Origin: an uncultured Bacilli bacterium
GTDB lineage: Bacteria > Bacillota_I > Bacilli_A > RF39 > UBA660
Assembly: GCA_944371995.1 (NCBI GenBank)
Contig: CALVYD010000015.1
Location: forward strand, 1 to 40,637
Reading direction: 5' to 3'
DNA: 40,637 bases
Under the pieces are notes generated by a model, which saw nothing but the letters and a program-made list of their open reading frames with translations, searched no databases and was not told where the DNA came from. Each line of letters begins with the position of its first letter. The first letter of the stretch is position 1. Made by a program: the position numbers and the translations under genes. This document shows, one piece after another, positions 22,999-30,881 of this stretch.

Positions 22999-23454
22999 AT
23001 GACTATAAAACTAAAAAAATTAGACACAAAATCAGATATTGATTTGTTTGCAAAATATAAGGTTTCACTTATTAAACTTCATCAACAATATGCTGAAAAA
23101 ATAGGATTGAATGATCAAAAAGTAAAAGAATATGATGAAAATGATGCTATAAGACATATAGGAAAGAGTAATTACTATCAATTTATTATAATATATAATA
23201 ATCAAGAGGTTGGAATAATTGAATATAATATTGAAACTTCTGATATAGATAATTTAAAAATTTTATATATAAAAAATATATTTATAGATAGTAAATATAG
23301 AAAACTAGGAATTGGAAAAGCAGTATTATTAGAAATACGAAAACAAACAAATCTTAGAATTGAACTAGAATGTTGGTATGGTATGCCAGCTAACGATTTA
23401 TATAAAAACTTAGGAATGAAAGAAATAAAAACAAGATATATTTGGAACCAATAA
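22999..23454 (+). CDS. GNAT-family N-acetyltransferase
   Basis: A 151-residue GNAT acetyltransferase. Motif A, the acetyl-CoA site, is LKILYIKNIFIDSKYRKLGI followed by GIGKAVLLEIRK (the Q/RxxGxG/A pattern reads KLGIG), and the C-terminal ANDLYKNLGMKEIKTRY is motif B, in which the usual FYxxxGF reads LYKNLGM. The substrate (amino acid, aminoglycoside, protein N-terminus) is not predictable. AAAAGGAG precedes the ATG. It lies 43 bases after the methyltransferase and is likely cotranscribed with it. Confidence 0.82.
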   Translation: MTIKLKKLDTKSDIDLFAKYKVSLIKLHQQYAEKIGLNDQKVKEYDENDAIRHIGKSNYYQFIIIYNNQEVGIIEYNIETSDIDNLKILYIKNIFIDSKYRKLGIGKAVLLEIRKQTNLRIELECWYGMPANDLYKNLGMKEIKTRYIWNQ

Positions 23455-23649
23455 ATTTGTATAGCTTCTAATTTTATACCTGAAAGAAGAAAAAACGGTA
23501 TCTTTAGGATTAAAATCCATAGTATAATACACAAAATGTAAAGCTGGAAATAAATATATAAAAAATATAGTTATTATTAGATTTTTATGATATATAGAAT
23601 ATGTATACTTAACATAAAAAGATATTGTAATACAAAAGGATGATAAAAA

Positions 23650-24186
23650 ATGGACAATAGAAGAATCAATAATAATATAAACTTAAGTGAACTATTAAAT
23701 ATTATTCCCAGTAAAGAAGATTTAGAAAAATTTGAAATATGGAAAGCTAACAAAAGGAAGAAAACTTTAAAATTAATTATTTTTCTATTAATACTATTAA
23801 TATTTGTTGGAGTTCTAATTTATCCTGTATTTTTAGTTGCTAGTGTATTAGATAAAATTTTTGGAATTATTTGTTATATAGTATTTATTTGGTTAGAGAT
23901 ATATTTTATAAATAAATATATTAAAATTCGTTCATGGACTATGGATAAATGTAATTATGGAACAATAGTTGACAAGTATAGAAGCCTTCATCATAGTATT
24001 GACTCACGACCAACGAAAAATGCGTCAGGAAAAAATTCTGTTCCACATCTAATAGTGTTAACAGAAGGAAGAAGAATAAATATAAATACATGTTCTAAGG
24101 ATGAATATCGTAGTTTAGAAGTAAATGATACTGTTATTATTTTTCTTGCTGGTGATCAGCGTTTATATGTTATCAAAAAAGATTAA
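23650..24186 (+). CDS. Two-TM membrane protein of unknown function
   Basis: A 178-residue protein not recognised as a family member. After a charged N-terminus (1-37) two adjacent hydrophobic segments (about 39-58 and 62-86) place both ends on the same, probably cytosolic, side. The remaining 90 residues form a soluble basic domain with a beta pattern (NYGTIVDKYRSL, PHLIVLTEGRRI, VIIFLAGDQRLYVIKKD) that could be an SH3- or OB-like barrel. The ATG at 23650 follows AAAAGGATG. It is monocistronic, with a terminator 3 bases after the stop. Confidence 0.6.
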   Translation: MDNRRINNNINLSELLNIIPSKEDLEKFEIWKANKRKKTLKLIIFLLILLIFVGVLIYPVFLVASVLDKIFGIICYIVFIWLEIYFINKYIKIRSWTMDKCNYGTIVDKYRSLHHSIDSRPTKNASGKNSVPHLIVLTEGRRININTCSKDEYRSLEVNDTVIIFLAGDQRLYVIKKD

Positions 24187-24189
24187 AAT

Positions 24190-24218
24190 AATCGTACTAT
24201 TTGGTGCGATTTTTTATT
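24190..24218 (+). terminator. Intrinsic terminator
   Basis: AATCGTAC (24190-24197) pairs with GTGCGATT (24204-24211; one G-U) around TATTTG and is followed by a long T-rich run. Confidence 0.83.
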
Positions 24219-24320
24219 TTTTTTAGTTAATGTTAAAGACTAAAAATATTTAAGATAAGGTTAGCTTTTGATAGATACATTTGTTATACTAATATTATAA
24301 TAAATGAAATTGGTGATAAT

Positions 24321-25048
24321 ATGAAAATAAATATTGTAGGTAGTGGTTCTATCGGGTCTTTAGATATGAATGCATCTTGTATAATTGATGATTATATATT
24401 GGTGGATGTTCCTAATGGTATTATTAAATATTTAAAATATCTAAATTATGATATTTTAAAAATTGATACTATTTTAATTACGCATCTACATGGTGATCAT
24501 TTTTTGATTTACCGTTTTTAATGTTAGGCAAATATTTTAATCATGATGCATCACCAATTAAAGTTATTTGTCCTTCAGGGACATAAAAAAAATTAAAGAT
24601 TTTATTTCGCATTGGTTTTCCTTATGACTTTCGTAAAGTAATGAATAGTATTAATATAGAATTTATTGATCATAAAGGAAGAAGTAGTATCCATTTAGGT
24701 GATTACTTAATTTAATCTAGAAATGTAGAGCATGGTAGAATGAAACCTGCTTTTGGATATATAGTTCATAAAGATGGAAAAAAAGTAGGTTTTTCTGGAG
24801 ATTCTATGTATTGTTCTGCTATTGATAAGATTGTAGAAGATGCAGATATTTCTATTTTAGATATGAGTTTAAAAGATCAAGGAAATCAGTCGCATATGGG
24901 ATATTTAGATATTAAGAATATCTGTAATAAGTATAAAAATAAAACAATTATTGCTACTCATATGCGTCGTAGTGCTAGAGATGTTGGGATTAAAAATCCA
25001 ATAAAAAACTTAATCATACCAGGTGAAAATTATGAAATAAATATTTAA
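24321..25048 (+). pseudogene. Metallo-beta-lactamase-fold hydrolase, decayed
   Basis: The N-terminal part (24321-24521) has the beta strands and the metal motif ITHLHGDH of an MBL-fold hydrolase, in an RNase Z/YycJ-like layout. The frame is lost at the T6 run 24500-24505; with one extra T it continues HFFDLPFLMLGKYFNHD. That frame contains TAA at 24584-24586 and again at 24713-24715 before reopening in the segment 24740-25048, which has the later MBL motifs (GFSGDS with the bridging Asp, SILDMS, SHMG and the terminal IIATHMR). Rejoined it would be about 242 residues, normal for the family. Three lesions make this a true pseudogene. The start uses GGTGATAAT and ATG. Confidence 0.85.
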
Positions 25049-25063
25049 TTAATGGAGGGTTCT

Positions 25064-26923
25064 ATGAAAAATATAAGGGAAATTGATTTAAAGAATAAAG
25101 AATTAGGAAAATTAGTAGAGTTTGCTTACCTTTTGAGAGAAGGAGAATATGAAGATATCTATTTTCCAACGTATGAATTTTATGATGGTTGCGGGATGGA
25201 TTATGGTGTAGAGACCGAAAAAGGAGGTATCATGGTCTATTGTAATTTTGCAGATCATTCTACAGTTGATTTAGCAACTATTATTTGTGTATTTGAAGGA
25301 GCGGAAGACAATCCAGAAAAAGCATATTATTTATCTACGACAACCGGAAATTATAGAATGGAAATTAATAAATTAGTATTAACAGAAGATAAAAATTATT
25401 TTACAGATGATATAGAATCTTTATATAAAATGTCTAAGCAAGAAAAAATCGATTGTTTTATAGATGCCATGGTGATGTTGGGATTTAGAAAAGCGGATAT
25501 AGAAGCAGTATTAGAGAAGAAGATGACTGCTCGAGAAGCTTATAGAAATGTCGCTTTAGAAGAAAAAAAGAATATCGTTAGAGTTTCTCACGGAAGAAGA
25601 ATATTTTATTTTGATAAAAATGTCGCAATTAAGGGAGATTTTGGAGGAATATGGCTGGATGAATTTCCTTTTCCCTTTGAAGAAGAACCAATCTTTGATT
25701 GTTCTAAAGTAATTTGTAAGTCTGCCTATTTTAATGATAATCCTAGAGGAATAAAATTAATTAATGTAAATGCAAATGAGGAAAGTATTCGTTATACAGA
25801 TTTAACGAATGTAAAAATTGACGAGGTAATAGATTTGTCTAAGGTAAATGCTACTGGTACAACATTTGGTCACCATAAAGTAATAAACTTGGATTATTCT
25901 ATTGCTCCGCTAGAAAGAGTAAATCTTTCTTTAGCAACCGATATCGATGGTAACAACTATATAACAACAAAAACTGGTCTAGTAACTGCAGACTTTCAAA
26001 CAGAAGATGTGATGGAAAGAAAACAAGGAAAAATCAAGGTGTATGCCAATGCTGATAATTCTTTGATGACAATGGATGCTTTAGAGCATGGTGCCGATGG
26101 TATTGGATTAATTAGAACAGAAAATATCTATACAGACGAAAAAGAAGCACTAAAAAGATTTATGTATTATGCAAAAAATACGTATACATTTGAACCAGTA
26201 GATAGTAATACAGAGTTTAATAATCTGCAATATACTCAATTAAAAGAAATTTGTACTGCTAAATCAATAAGTAAAAAAATTGTTCGTTTATTTGATTTTA
26301 AAGAAGAGGATGTACAAAGGATATTAGGTGTTAGTAGGGATAGTGAAGATCATATGACGAGAAGAAACTTTCTAAGTGATTATCATGGGATATTAAGAGA
26401 TCAAATTTTTACGATTGCTAAAATTGCCGAAGAAGAAAATACTACTTTCGATATTTTAGTACCTATGGTAACCGATGCTAATTATTTTCATTATATCAAA
26501 AGTGATATTATTTCTTACGCAGAAGATGCAGGTATGAAGAATCTAAAAATAGGCGCGATGATAGAAAGTAAAGATGCTATCCCGACAATCCCTAGCATTG
26601 CCAAGAGCACCGATTTTATATCGATTGGTACGAACGACTTAACAGAAAGTATTACTGGAAAAAGAAGAAATATTTATGATAAAGAATTTTTCTATTTAAC
26701 AGAGGATGTAAAAGGTGCCATCGAAGATATTGTTTATCGAGCAAAAGCAGTAAATCCAGATATTACAATAGGTATATGTGGAGAACATGCCAACTATCTA
26801 GAAAATGTAGAATACTATGGAACATTAAATATTGATTATATAACTTGTTCTCCCTCTTTTATAGAAGTAAATAAAAAAATGTTAAATCCAATACAAAAAA
26901 TAAAGAATATAAATAGAAAGTGA
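25064..26923 (+). CDS. Stand-alone PEP-utilising enzyme TIM barrel with novel N-terminal half
   Basis: A 619-residue protein. Residues about 325-615 match the C-terminal PEP/pyruvate-binding barrel shared by PPDK, PEP synthase and PtsI: KVYANADNSLMTMDALEHGA, GADGIGLIRTENIY (Arg351), VRLFDF (Arg408), MIES (Glu501), IGTNDLT (Asn524-Asp525) and GICGEHA (Cys572). These correspond to the PPDK active-site Arg, Arg, Glu, Asn-Asp and Cys. However, there is no swivelling phospho-His domain (no GGxTSHAA motif) and no ATP-grasp domain. The first 320 residues are unfamiliar, with a region (FDCSKVICKSAYFND, later IDEVIDLSKVNATGTTFGHH) that may be a beta solenoid. The ATG at 25052 contains the ribosome site GGAGGG, so 25064 is used. 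Overlaps the start region of the HAD gene. It may use PEP as a signal rather than in transfer; unknown. Confidence 0.75.
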   Translation: MKNIREIDLKNKELGKLVEFAYLLREGEYEDIYFPTYEFYDGCGMDYGVETEKGGIMVYCNFADHSTVDLATIICVFEGAEDNPEKAYYLSTTTGNYRMEINKLVLTEDKNYFTDDIESLYKMSKQEKIDCFIDAMVMLGFRKADIEAVLEKKMTAREAYRNVALEEKKNIVRVSHGRRIFYFDKNVAIKGDFGGIWLDEFPFPFEEEPIFDCSKVICKSAYFNDNPRGIKLINVNANEESIRYTDLTNVKIDEVIDLSKVNATGTTFGHHKVINLDYSIAPLERVNLSLATDIDGNNYITTKTGLVTADFQTEDVMERKQGKIKVYANADNSLMTMDALEHGADGIGLIRTENIYTDEKEALKRFMYYAKNTYTFEPVDSNTEFNNLQYTQLKEICTAKSISKKIVRLFDFKEEDVQRILGVSRDSEDHMTRRNFLSDYHGILRDQIFTIAKIAEEENTTFDILVPMVTDANYFHYIKSDIISYAEDAGMKNLKIGAMIESKDAIPTIPSIAKSTDFISIGTNDLTESITGKRRNIYDKEFFYLTEDVKGAIEDIVYRAKAVNPDITIGICGEHANYLENVEYYGTLNIDYITCSPSFIEVNKKMLNPIQKIKNINRK

Positions 26924-26931
26924 GTGAAAAC

Positions 26932-27558
26932 ATGAAAAAATACGATAGCATCATTTTTGATTTAGATGGTACTCTTTGGAGTACTTTAGATAGTTGTGTA
27001 GAAGTGTTAAAAGAAATAAAAAAACGTCATCAAGAAATAACCAAAGATTTAACTATAGATGATGTAAAAGCCGCTACAGGATTAACATTTCCGGAAACTG
27101 CACAAAAATTTTATGGTTATCTAGAAAAAGACTTACGTGAAAAATATACCAAAGAAGCAATTGAAGAAAATGTAAAACATCTAATGATTCATGGAGGCAT
27201 ACTATATAAACATGTAGAAGAAGTAATCAAAGAATTAGCTAAAGACTATAAACTATATATTGTAAGTAACTGTATTGAAGGCTATATTGAGTCATTTTTA
27301 ACTAGCAGTAAGCTAGAAAAATATTTCCTAGACTTTGAAAATAATGGTAGAACCGGACTATCTAAAGGAGAAAATATCAAATTATTAATGAACAGAAATC
27401 ATCTATCAAACCCTATCTATATAGGGGATACCATAAAAGATAAAGAAGCATCACAATATGCTAATATTCCATTTATTTATGCTAGTTATGGATTTGGTAA
27501 AGTAGATAACTATGATTATAAAATAGATAACATTAGTGATTTATTACACATTTTTTAA
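26932..27558 (+). CDS. HAD-superfamily phosphatase (Gph/PGMB-like)
   Basis: A 208-residue haloacid-dehalogenase hydrolase. Motif I is FDLDGTLW with nucleophile Asp10 and general acid Asp12; a helical cap (about 18-85) follows; motif II is YIVSNC, motif III includes a Lys (GLSKGENI) and motif IV is YIGDTIKDKEAS. It should dephosphorylate a small metabolite. The GTG at 26920 overlaps the preceding stop and could begin the protein, but the ATG at 26932 behind AAGTGAG is preferred. It directly follows the PEP-barrel gene and may act in the same step. The gene converges with GDPD, sharing the final base region. Confidence 0.86.
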   Translation: MKKYDSIIFDLDGTLWSTLDSCVEVLKEIKKRHQEITKDLTIDDVKAATGLTFPETAQKFYGYLEKDLREKYTKEAIEENVKHLMIHGGILYKHVEEVIKELAKDYKLYIVSNCIEGYIESFLTSSKLEKYFLDFENNGRTGLSKGENIKLLMNRNHLSNPIYIGDTIKDKEASQYANIPFIYASYGFGKVDNYDYKIDNISDLLHIF

Positions 27559-28268
27559 TGAAACTTTGAACTATATGGTAGGTGATTACATAAATAAGAA
27601 TCGGCATAAGGAAAATATTCTTCCAACTCTTTCTTATTTGTAATAGTCCAGACAAATACAGGAATTTTTTTTCGATATTTTTGTATTCTTTTTTTCTTGA
27701 TAATCTCTTTATTAATTGCTAAAAAGTCAGGTTTACAATATTGTATTAATAAAGAACTACTCATAAAGTAACTATAAGTCTTAGAAGTAGGAAATCTAGT
27801 AATTAATAATCCTACAGGGCGAGTAGTATGTTTTTTTAAATAACGTACAATATTTGGTTGAAAAGACTTCACCAAAACATCTCCTGTATAATTTTTTATT
27901 TCTTCTAACACTTTATTACATAATTCTTCTACATTCTTAGTCTTTTTTAATTCAATATCAATTAATACCTTCCCTTGAATTAACTCTAATACCTCCTTTA
28001 AAGTAGGTATTTTTTCTTTACTTGATAACAAATTCAATTGTTGTAACTCCTGATAAGTAACATCTTCCACATATTTATCTATTCCACACATTCTTTTTAG
28101 ATTAATATCATGAAAGACAATTAATTTTTGGTCCTTCGTTAACTCTACATCTAGTTCAATAGGAATATTTAAGTTTTTAGCTCTACGAAACGCAGCAAGG
28201 GAGTTTTCAGGTATATTTTCATTATTAAAAACACCACGATGAGAAATAAGTAATCCTTTAATATTCAT
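27555..28268 (-). CDS. Glycerophosphodiester phosphodiesterase
   Basis: A 237-residue GDPD-type enzyme that hydrolyses glycerophosphodiesters to glycerol-3-phosphate and an alcohol. Motifs: ISHRG near the N-terminus, PENSLAAFRRA, IELDVELTKDQKLIVFHD (metal-binding Glu/Asp and the catalytic His), LIDIELK and a C-terminal VFVWTITN. The start is the ATG at 28268, with AAAGGTGATG upstream on the minus strand; the open frame extends to 28316 but without a ribosome site. No signal peptide, so cytosolic. Its stop overlaps the end of the HAD gene. The promoter region is shared with the divergent exported zincin gene. Confidence 0.88.
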   Translation of the reverse strand: MNIKGLLISHRGVFNNENIPENSLAAFRRAKNLNIPIELDVELTKDQKLIVFHDINLKRMCGIDKYVEDVTYQELQQLNLLSSKEKIPTLKEVLELIQGKVLIDIELKKTKNVEELCNKVLEEIKNYTGDVLVKSFQPNIVRYLKKHTTRPVGLLITRFPTSKTYSYFMSSSLLIQYCKPDFLAINKEIIKKKRIQKYRKKIPVFVWTITNKKELEEYFPYADSYLCNHLPYSSKFH

Positions 28269-28309
28269 AACATCACCTTTACTATAGTATATCAAAATAA
28301 GCTCGTAGA

Positions 28310-28338
28310 TTGACAAAAAAAGAAGAAAGCGATATAAT
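28310..28338 (+). promoter_or_regulatory. Promoter of the first zincin gene
   Basis: TTGACA (28310-28315), 17-base spacer, TATAAT (28333-28338): a full consensus housekeeping promoter, 27 bases ahead of the ATG at 28365. TATACT on the other strand (about 28285-28290) may be the -10 of the divergent GDPD gene. Confidence 0.85.
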
Positions 28339-28364
28339 ATACAATCACTTAATGAGGGAGTAAA

Positions 28365-29972
28365 ATGGAAAAATCAAAAGGATATATAAAAGCTCTGTTA
28401 GTAACATTAACTCTAGGAACCGGCATATTTGCTGATGCTAGAATTGTTAACAATATAGAAGAAGACAATAGAGTAGAAATAACGAATCAATATGAAGAAG
28501 AACAATTAAATAAAATAATACCAGAACAAGAAGAAAATTTGTCGGCGATAGCCAAAAAAGCCATTACTGAAATAAGTAGTCAACCAAATAGGAGTAAGCA
28601 TTTAGAAGCATTAGATATTAATATAGAAACCTTATTATTTGGATATGAAAATATGTTTAACCCTGTCTCAACTCATGAGTATACAGCATTATATGATGAA
28701 AAAACAGATAGTATCTACTGGGATGATGTAGCAGAATATATTTATAAAAATAGTGTAAATCAAGCAGAAATTATGACCAATGTATATGCACCATCACAAC
28801 AAGAAATTAAAAATTATGTAACACTCCTAAAAGAAACGTATGACGAAATAAAATCTGATTTTAAAGATTATGATACTAAACAATTAGCTTGTAAACTAGA
28901 ATATTACGCCATATTAAAATCAACTATCCAGCAAAACAACATGATTGCAACAACGAGTATAGACGATATAACTTTCTTTCCAATATTTAATACTCGTACG
29001 TTAGAAGAGCAAGAAGATACAATTAAACACGAAGAAATTCATATGATAACAAGAGGTTGTTTTGATGCAACAAGTAAGGGTGCGTTATATGGTATATCTG
29101 TTACATCAGTTGATATAGATAATATTTATAATGATTGCATAATCACAGAACGATACAACCCGGATTTTATAAATGAAATATATGCAACACTATATGCAGC
29201 AGAAATGACAACAGGAAAACAACAATGTTATTATACATACGATGAAGGTCTAGACTTTCTACAAGGAGTATTAGCTTTAAATGAAGACTATCAAGTAGAT
29301 GATTTTTTGCAACAAATGATATATCAAGATCCGATAAGTTTTATTCAAAGCTTTCCGGTATATGGGCAAGAGGAAGAACAGTTCTTCTTAGATAATTTAA
29401 AAGCTTTAAAAGGATTAGATATATTAATAAAACCTAATCAAGATTGGAATGATCATCTAAAGACAAACTATCCAGAATTATCATATACCAAAGAAGCACA
29501 AACAGAAATAAAAAAGACAGTATTTAATCATTTTGCAAAAATCTTTTATAACAATCTAATTGTCTTAAATGAGCATCATCCAGAAATGACGATAGAAGAT
29601 AATGCTGCCTTTATAAGTGTATTTTCCAAATTAAAAACAAATATTGTAACAGATGATACTTTGTTAGAACAAAAAAAAGAAGACAATCCTAAAGATTTAA
29701 TAGAAGACAGTTTCAATAACAAGATGCTCTTAAAATATTCAAATAATTTTTTAACTAGTTATAAAGATATTTTTCTAAAATATTTAGAAAAAAGGTATAA
29801 TAAAGAATCTGAAGAACTAAAAAAAGAAATAGATAATGCTGAAAATATAATGACTAATTACCAATTTCCAGACTTTTTAGGGCAAGAAAAACAGGAATTT
29901 TATCAATTCTTATATGAAGATAATCGAGATATATATGACTCGTATCCTAGAACGTTAGTAAAACAAAAATAG
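28365..29972 (+). CDS. Exported HEXXH metallopeptidase-like protein, paralogue 1
   Basis: A 535-residue protein with an N-terminal membrane segment (about 8-25) ending IFADA, which may be a cleaved signal peptide or an anchor. A zincin motif HEEIH is at 222-226 and FINEIYATLYAAE supplies candidate third ligands (Glu271 or Glu280). The rest is helical, with conserved blocks shared with the gene at 30882: LYDEKTDSIYWDDV, DTKQLACKLEYY, SFPVYGQEEEQFFLDNLKAL, VLNEHHPEMT, and the closing PDFLGQEKQEFY plus LVKQK. No standard peptidase family is recognised, so this may be an unclassified family or one that lost activity. It is preceded by a consensus promoter. The racemase gene follows after 67 bases. 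Confidence 0.72.
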   Translation: MEKSKGYIKALLVTLTLGTGIFADARIVNNIEEDNRVEITNQYEEEQLNKIIPEQEENLSAIAKKAITEISSQPNRSKHLEALDINIETLLFGYENMFNPVSTHEYTALYDEKTDSIYWDDVAEYIYKNSVNQAEIMTNVYAPSQQEIKNYVTLLKETYDEIKSDFKDYDTKQLACKLEYYAILKSTIQQNNMIATTSIDDITFFPIFNTRTLEEQEDTIKHEEIHMITRGCFDATSKGALYGISVTSVDIDNIYNDCIITERYNPDFINEIYATLYAAEMTTGKQQCYYTYDEGLDFLQGVLALNEDYQVDDFLQQMIYQDPISFIQSFPVYGQEEEQFFLDNLKALKGLDILIKPNQDWNDHLKTNYPELSYTKEAQTEIKKTVFNHFAKIFYNNLIVLNEHHPEMTIEDNAAFISVFSKLKTNIVTDDTLLEQKKEDNPKDLIEDSFNNKMLLKYSNNFLTSYKDIFLKYLEKRYNKESEELKKEIDNAENIMTNYQFPDFLGQEKQEFYQFLYEDNRDIYDSYPRTLVKQK

Positions 29973-30039
29973 AAGATATAGTTATCATTTTCATATAGAT
30001 TTCACTTTATATTATTATAGTAACATAAAGGAGGAAATT

Positions 30040-30744
30040 ATGAAAAAAATAGGAATCATTGGAGGAATGAGTTATGAATCTTCCATTCACTATTATGAAA
30101 GAATTAATGATGGAGTGAATAAAAAGTTAGGAGGACTAACTTGTGCAGAGATGCTAATATATAATGTCAATTTTGCTCCAATTAGAGAAAAAATGTTAAA
30201 AAATGACTGGGAAGGAATAAAAAATAGTTTAATACCTATTGCTAAAACATTAGAAATAGCAGGAGTAGACGCCATAGCTATCGCAACAAACACAATTCAT
30301 AAAATTGCAGATGACATAGAAAAAGAAATATCAATACCATTAATCCATATAGCAGATTGTGTTAGTAAAAATTGTATAAAAGATAAAAAACAGAAAATAG
30401 GTCTATTAGGAACCAAGTATACAATGGAAGAGGATTTTCTAAAAGATAGATTAAAAAAGAATGGTCTAGAAATAGTAATTCCTAAAAGTAAAGAGGAAAT
30501 AGAAGAAATCAATCGTATTATCTTTGATGAATTATGTAAAGGAAAAATAAAGGAAGCATCGAAAAATTACTATATAGATTGTATTAATCAAATGATAAAA
30601 GAAGATAATATTGAAGGTGTTATTCTAGGATGTACAGAAATACAGATGCTAATTAAAGATAAGGATATAGATATTCCTGTCTACGATACAACACAAGCAC
30701 ATATTGATTCTTTAGTTGATTTCATAACAGGAGAAAAAAACTAG
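30040..30744 (+). CDS. Aspartate/glutamate racemase family protein
   Basis: A 234-residue Asp/Glu-racemase-superfamily enzyme: the N-terminal GIIGGMSYESSIHYYERIND block, the first active-site segment AIATNTIHKI, the second segment VILGCTEIQML with the catalytic Cys, and terminal YDTTQAHIDSLVDF. The first catalytic Cys is Thr/Asn here (ATNT), as in the YgeA-type broad-specificity racemases (from memory), so it may be stereospecific rather than fully reversible. D-amino acids are used in peptidoglycan and peptides. The ATG follows AAAGGAGG. It lies between two exported zincins, each with a terminator or promoter, so cotranscription with the first zincin is likely and a shared role in peptide or cell-wall turnover is inference. 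Confidence 0.87.
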   Translation: MKKIGIIGGMSYESSIHYYERINDGVNKKLGGLTCAEMLIYNVNFAPIREKMLKNDWEGIKNSLIPIAKTLEIAGVDAIAIATNTIHKIADDIEKEISIPLIHIADCVSKNCIKDKKQKIGLLGTKYTMEEDFLKDRLKKNGLEIVIPKSKEEIEEINRIIFDELCKGKIKEASKNYYIDCINQMIKEDNIEGVILGCTEIQMLIKDKDIDIPVYDTTQAHIDSLVDFITGEKN

Positions 30745-30805
30745 TTATTTTCTAGAGGTAGCAGTTTCTATTTAATATTATTTCCTTTGTGAAAAAATTA
30801 AAACG

Positions 30806-30837
30806 CCATCCTGAAAAAAGAAGGATGGATTTTTTTG
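30806..30837 (+). terminator. Intrinsic terminator after the racemase
   Basis: CCATCCT (30806-30812) and AGGATGG (30822-30828) form a 7-bp GC-containing stem with a nine-base A-rich loop, followed by A and eight T. Confidence 0.85.
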
Positions 30838-30881
30838 GCTATTTATGATATAATATGCCTACGTAAAAAGAAAGGATGCCT

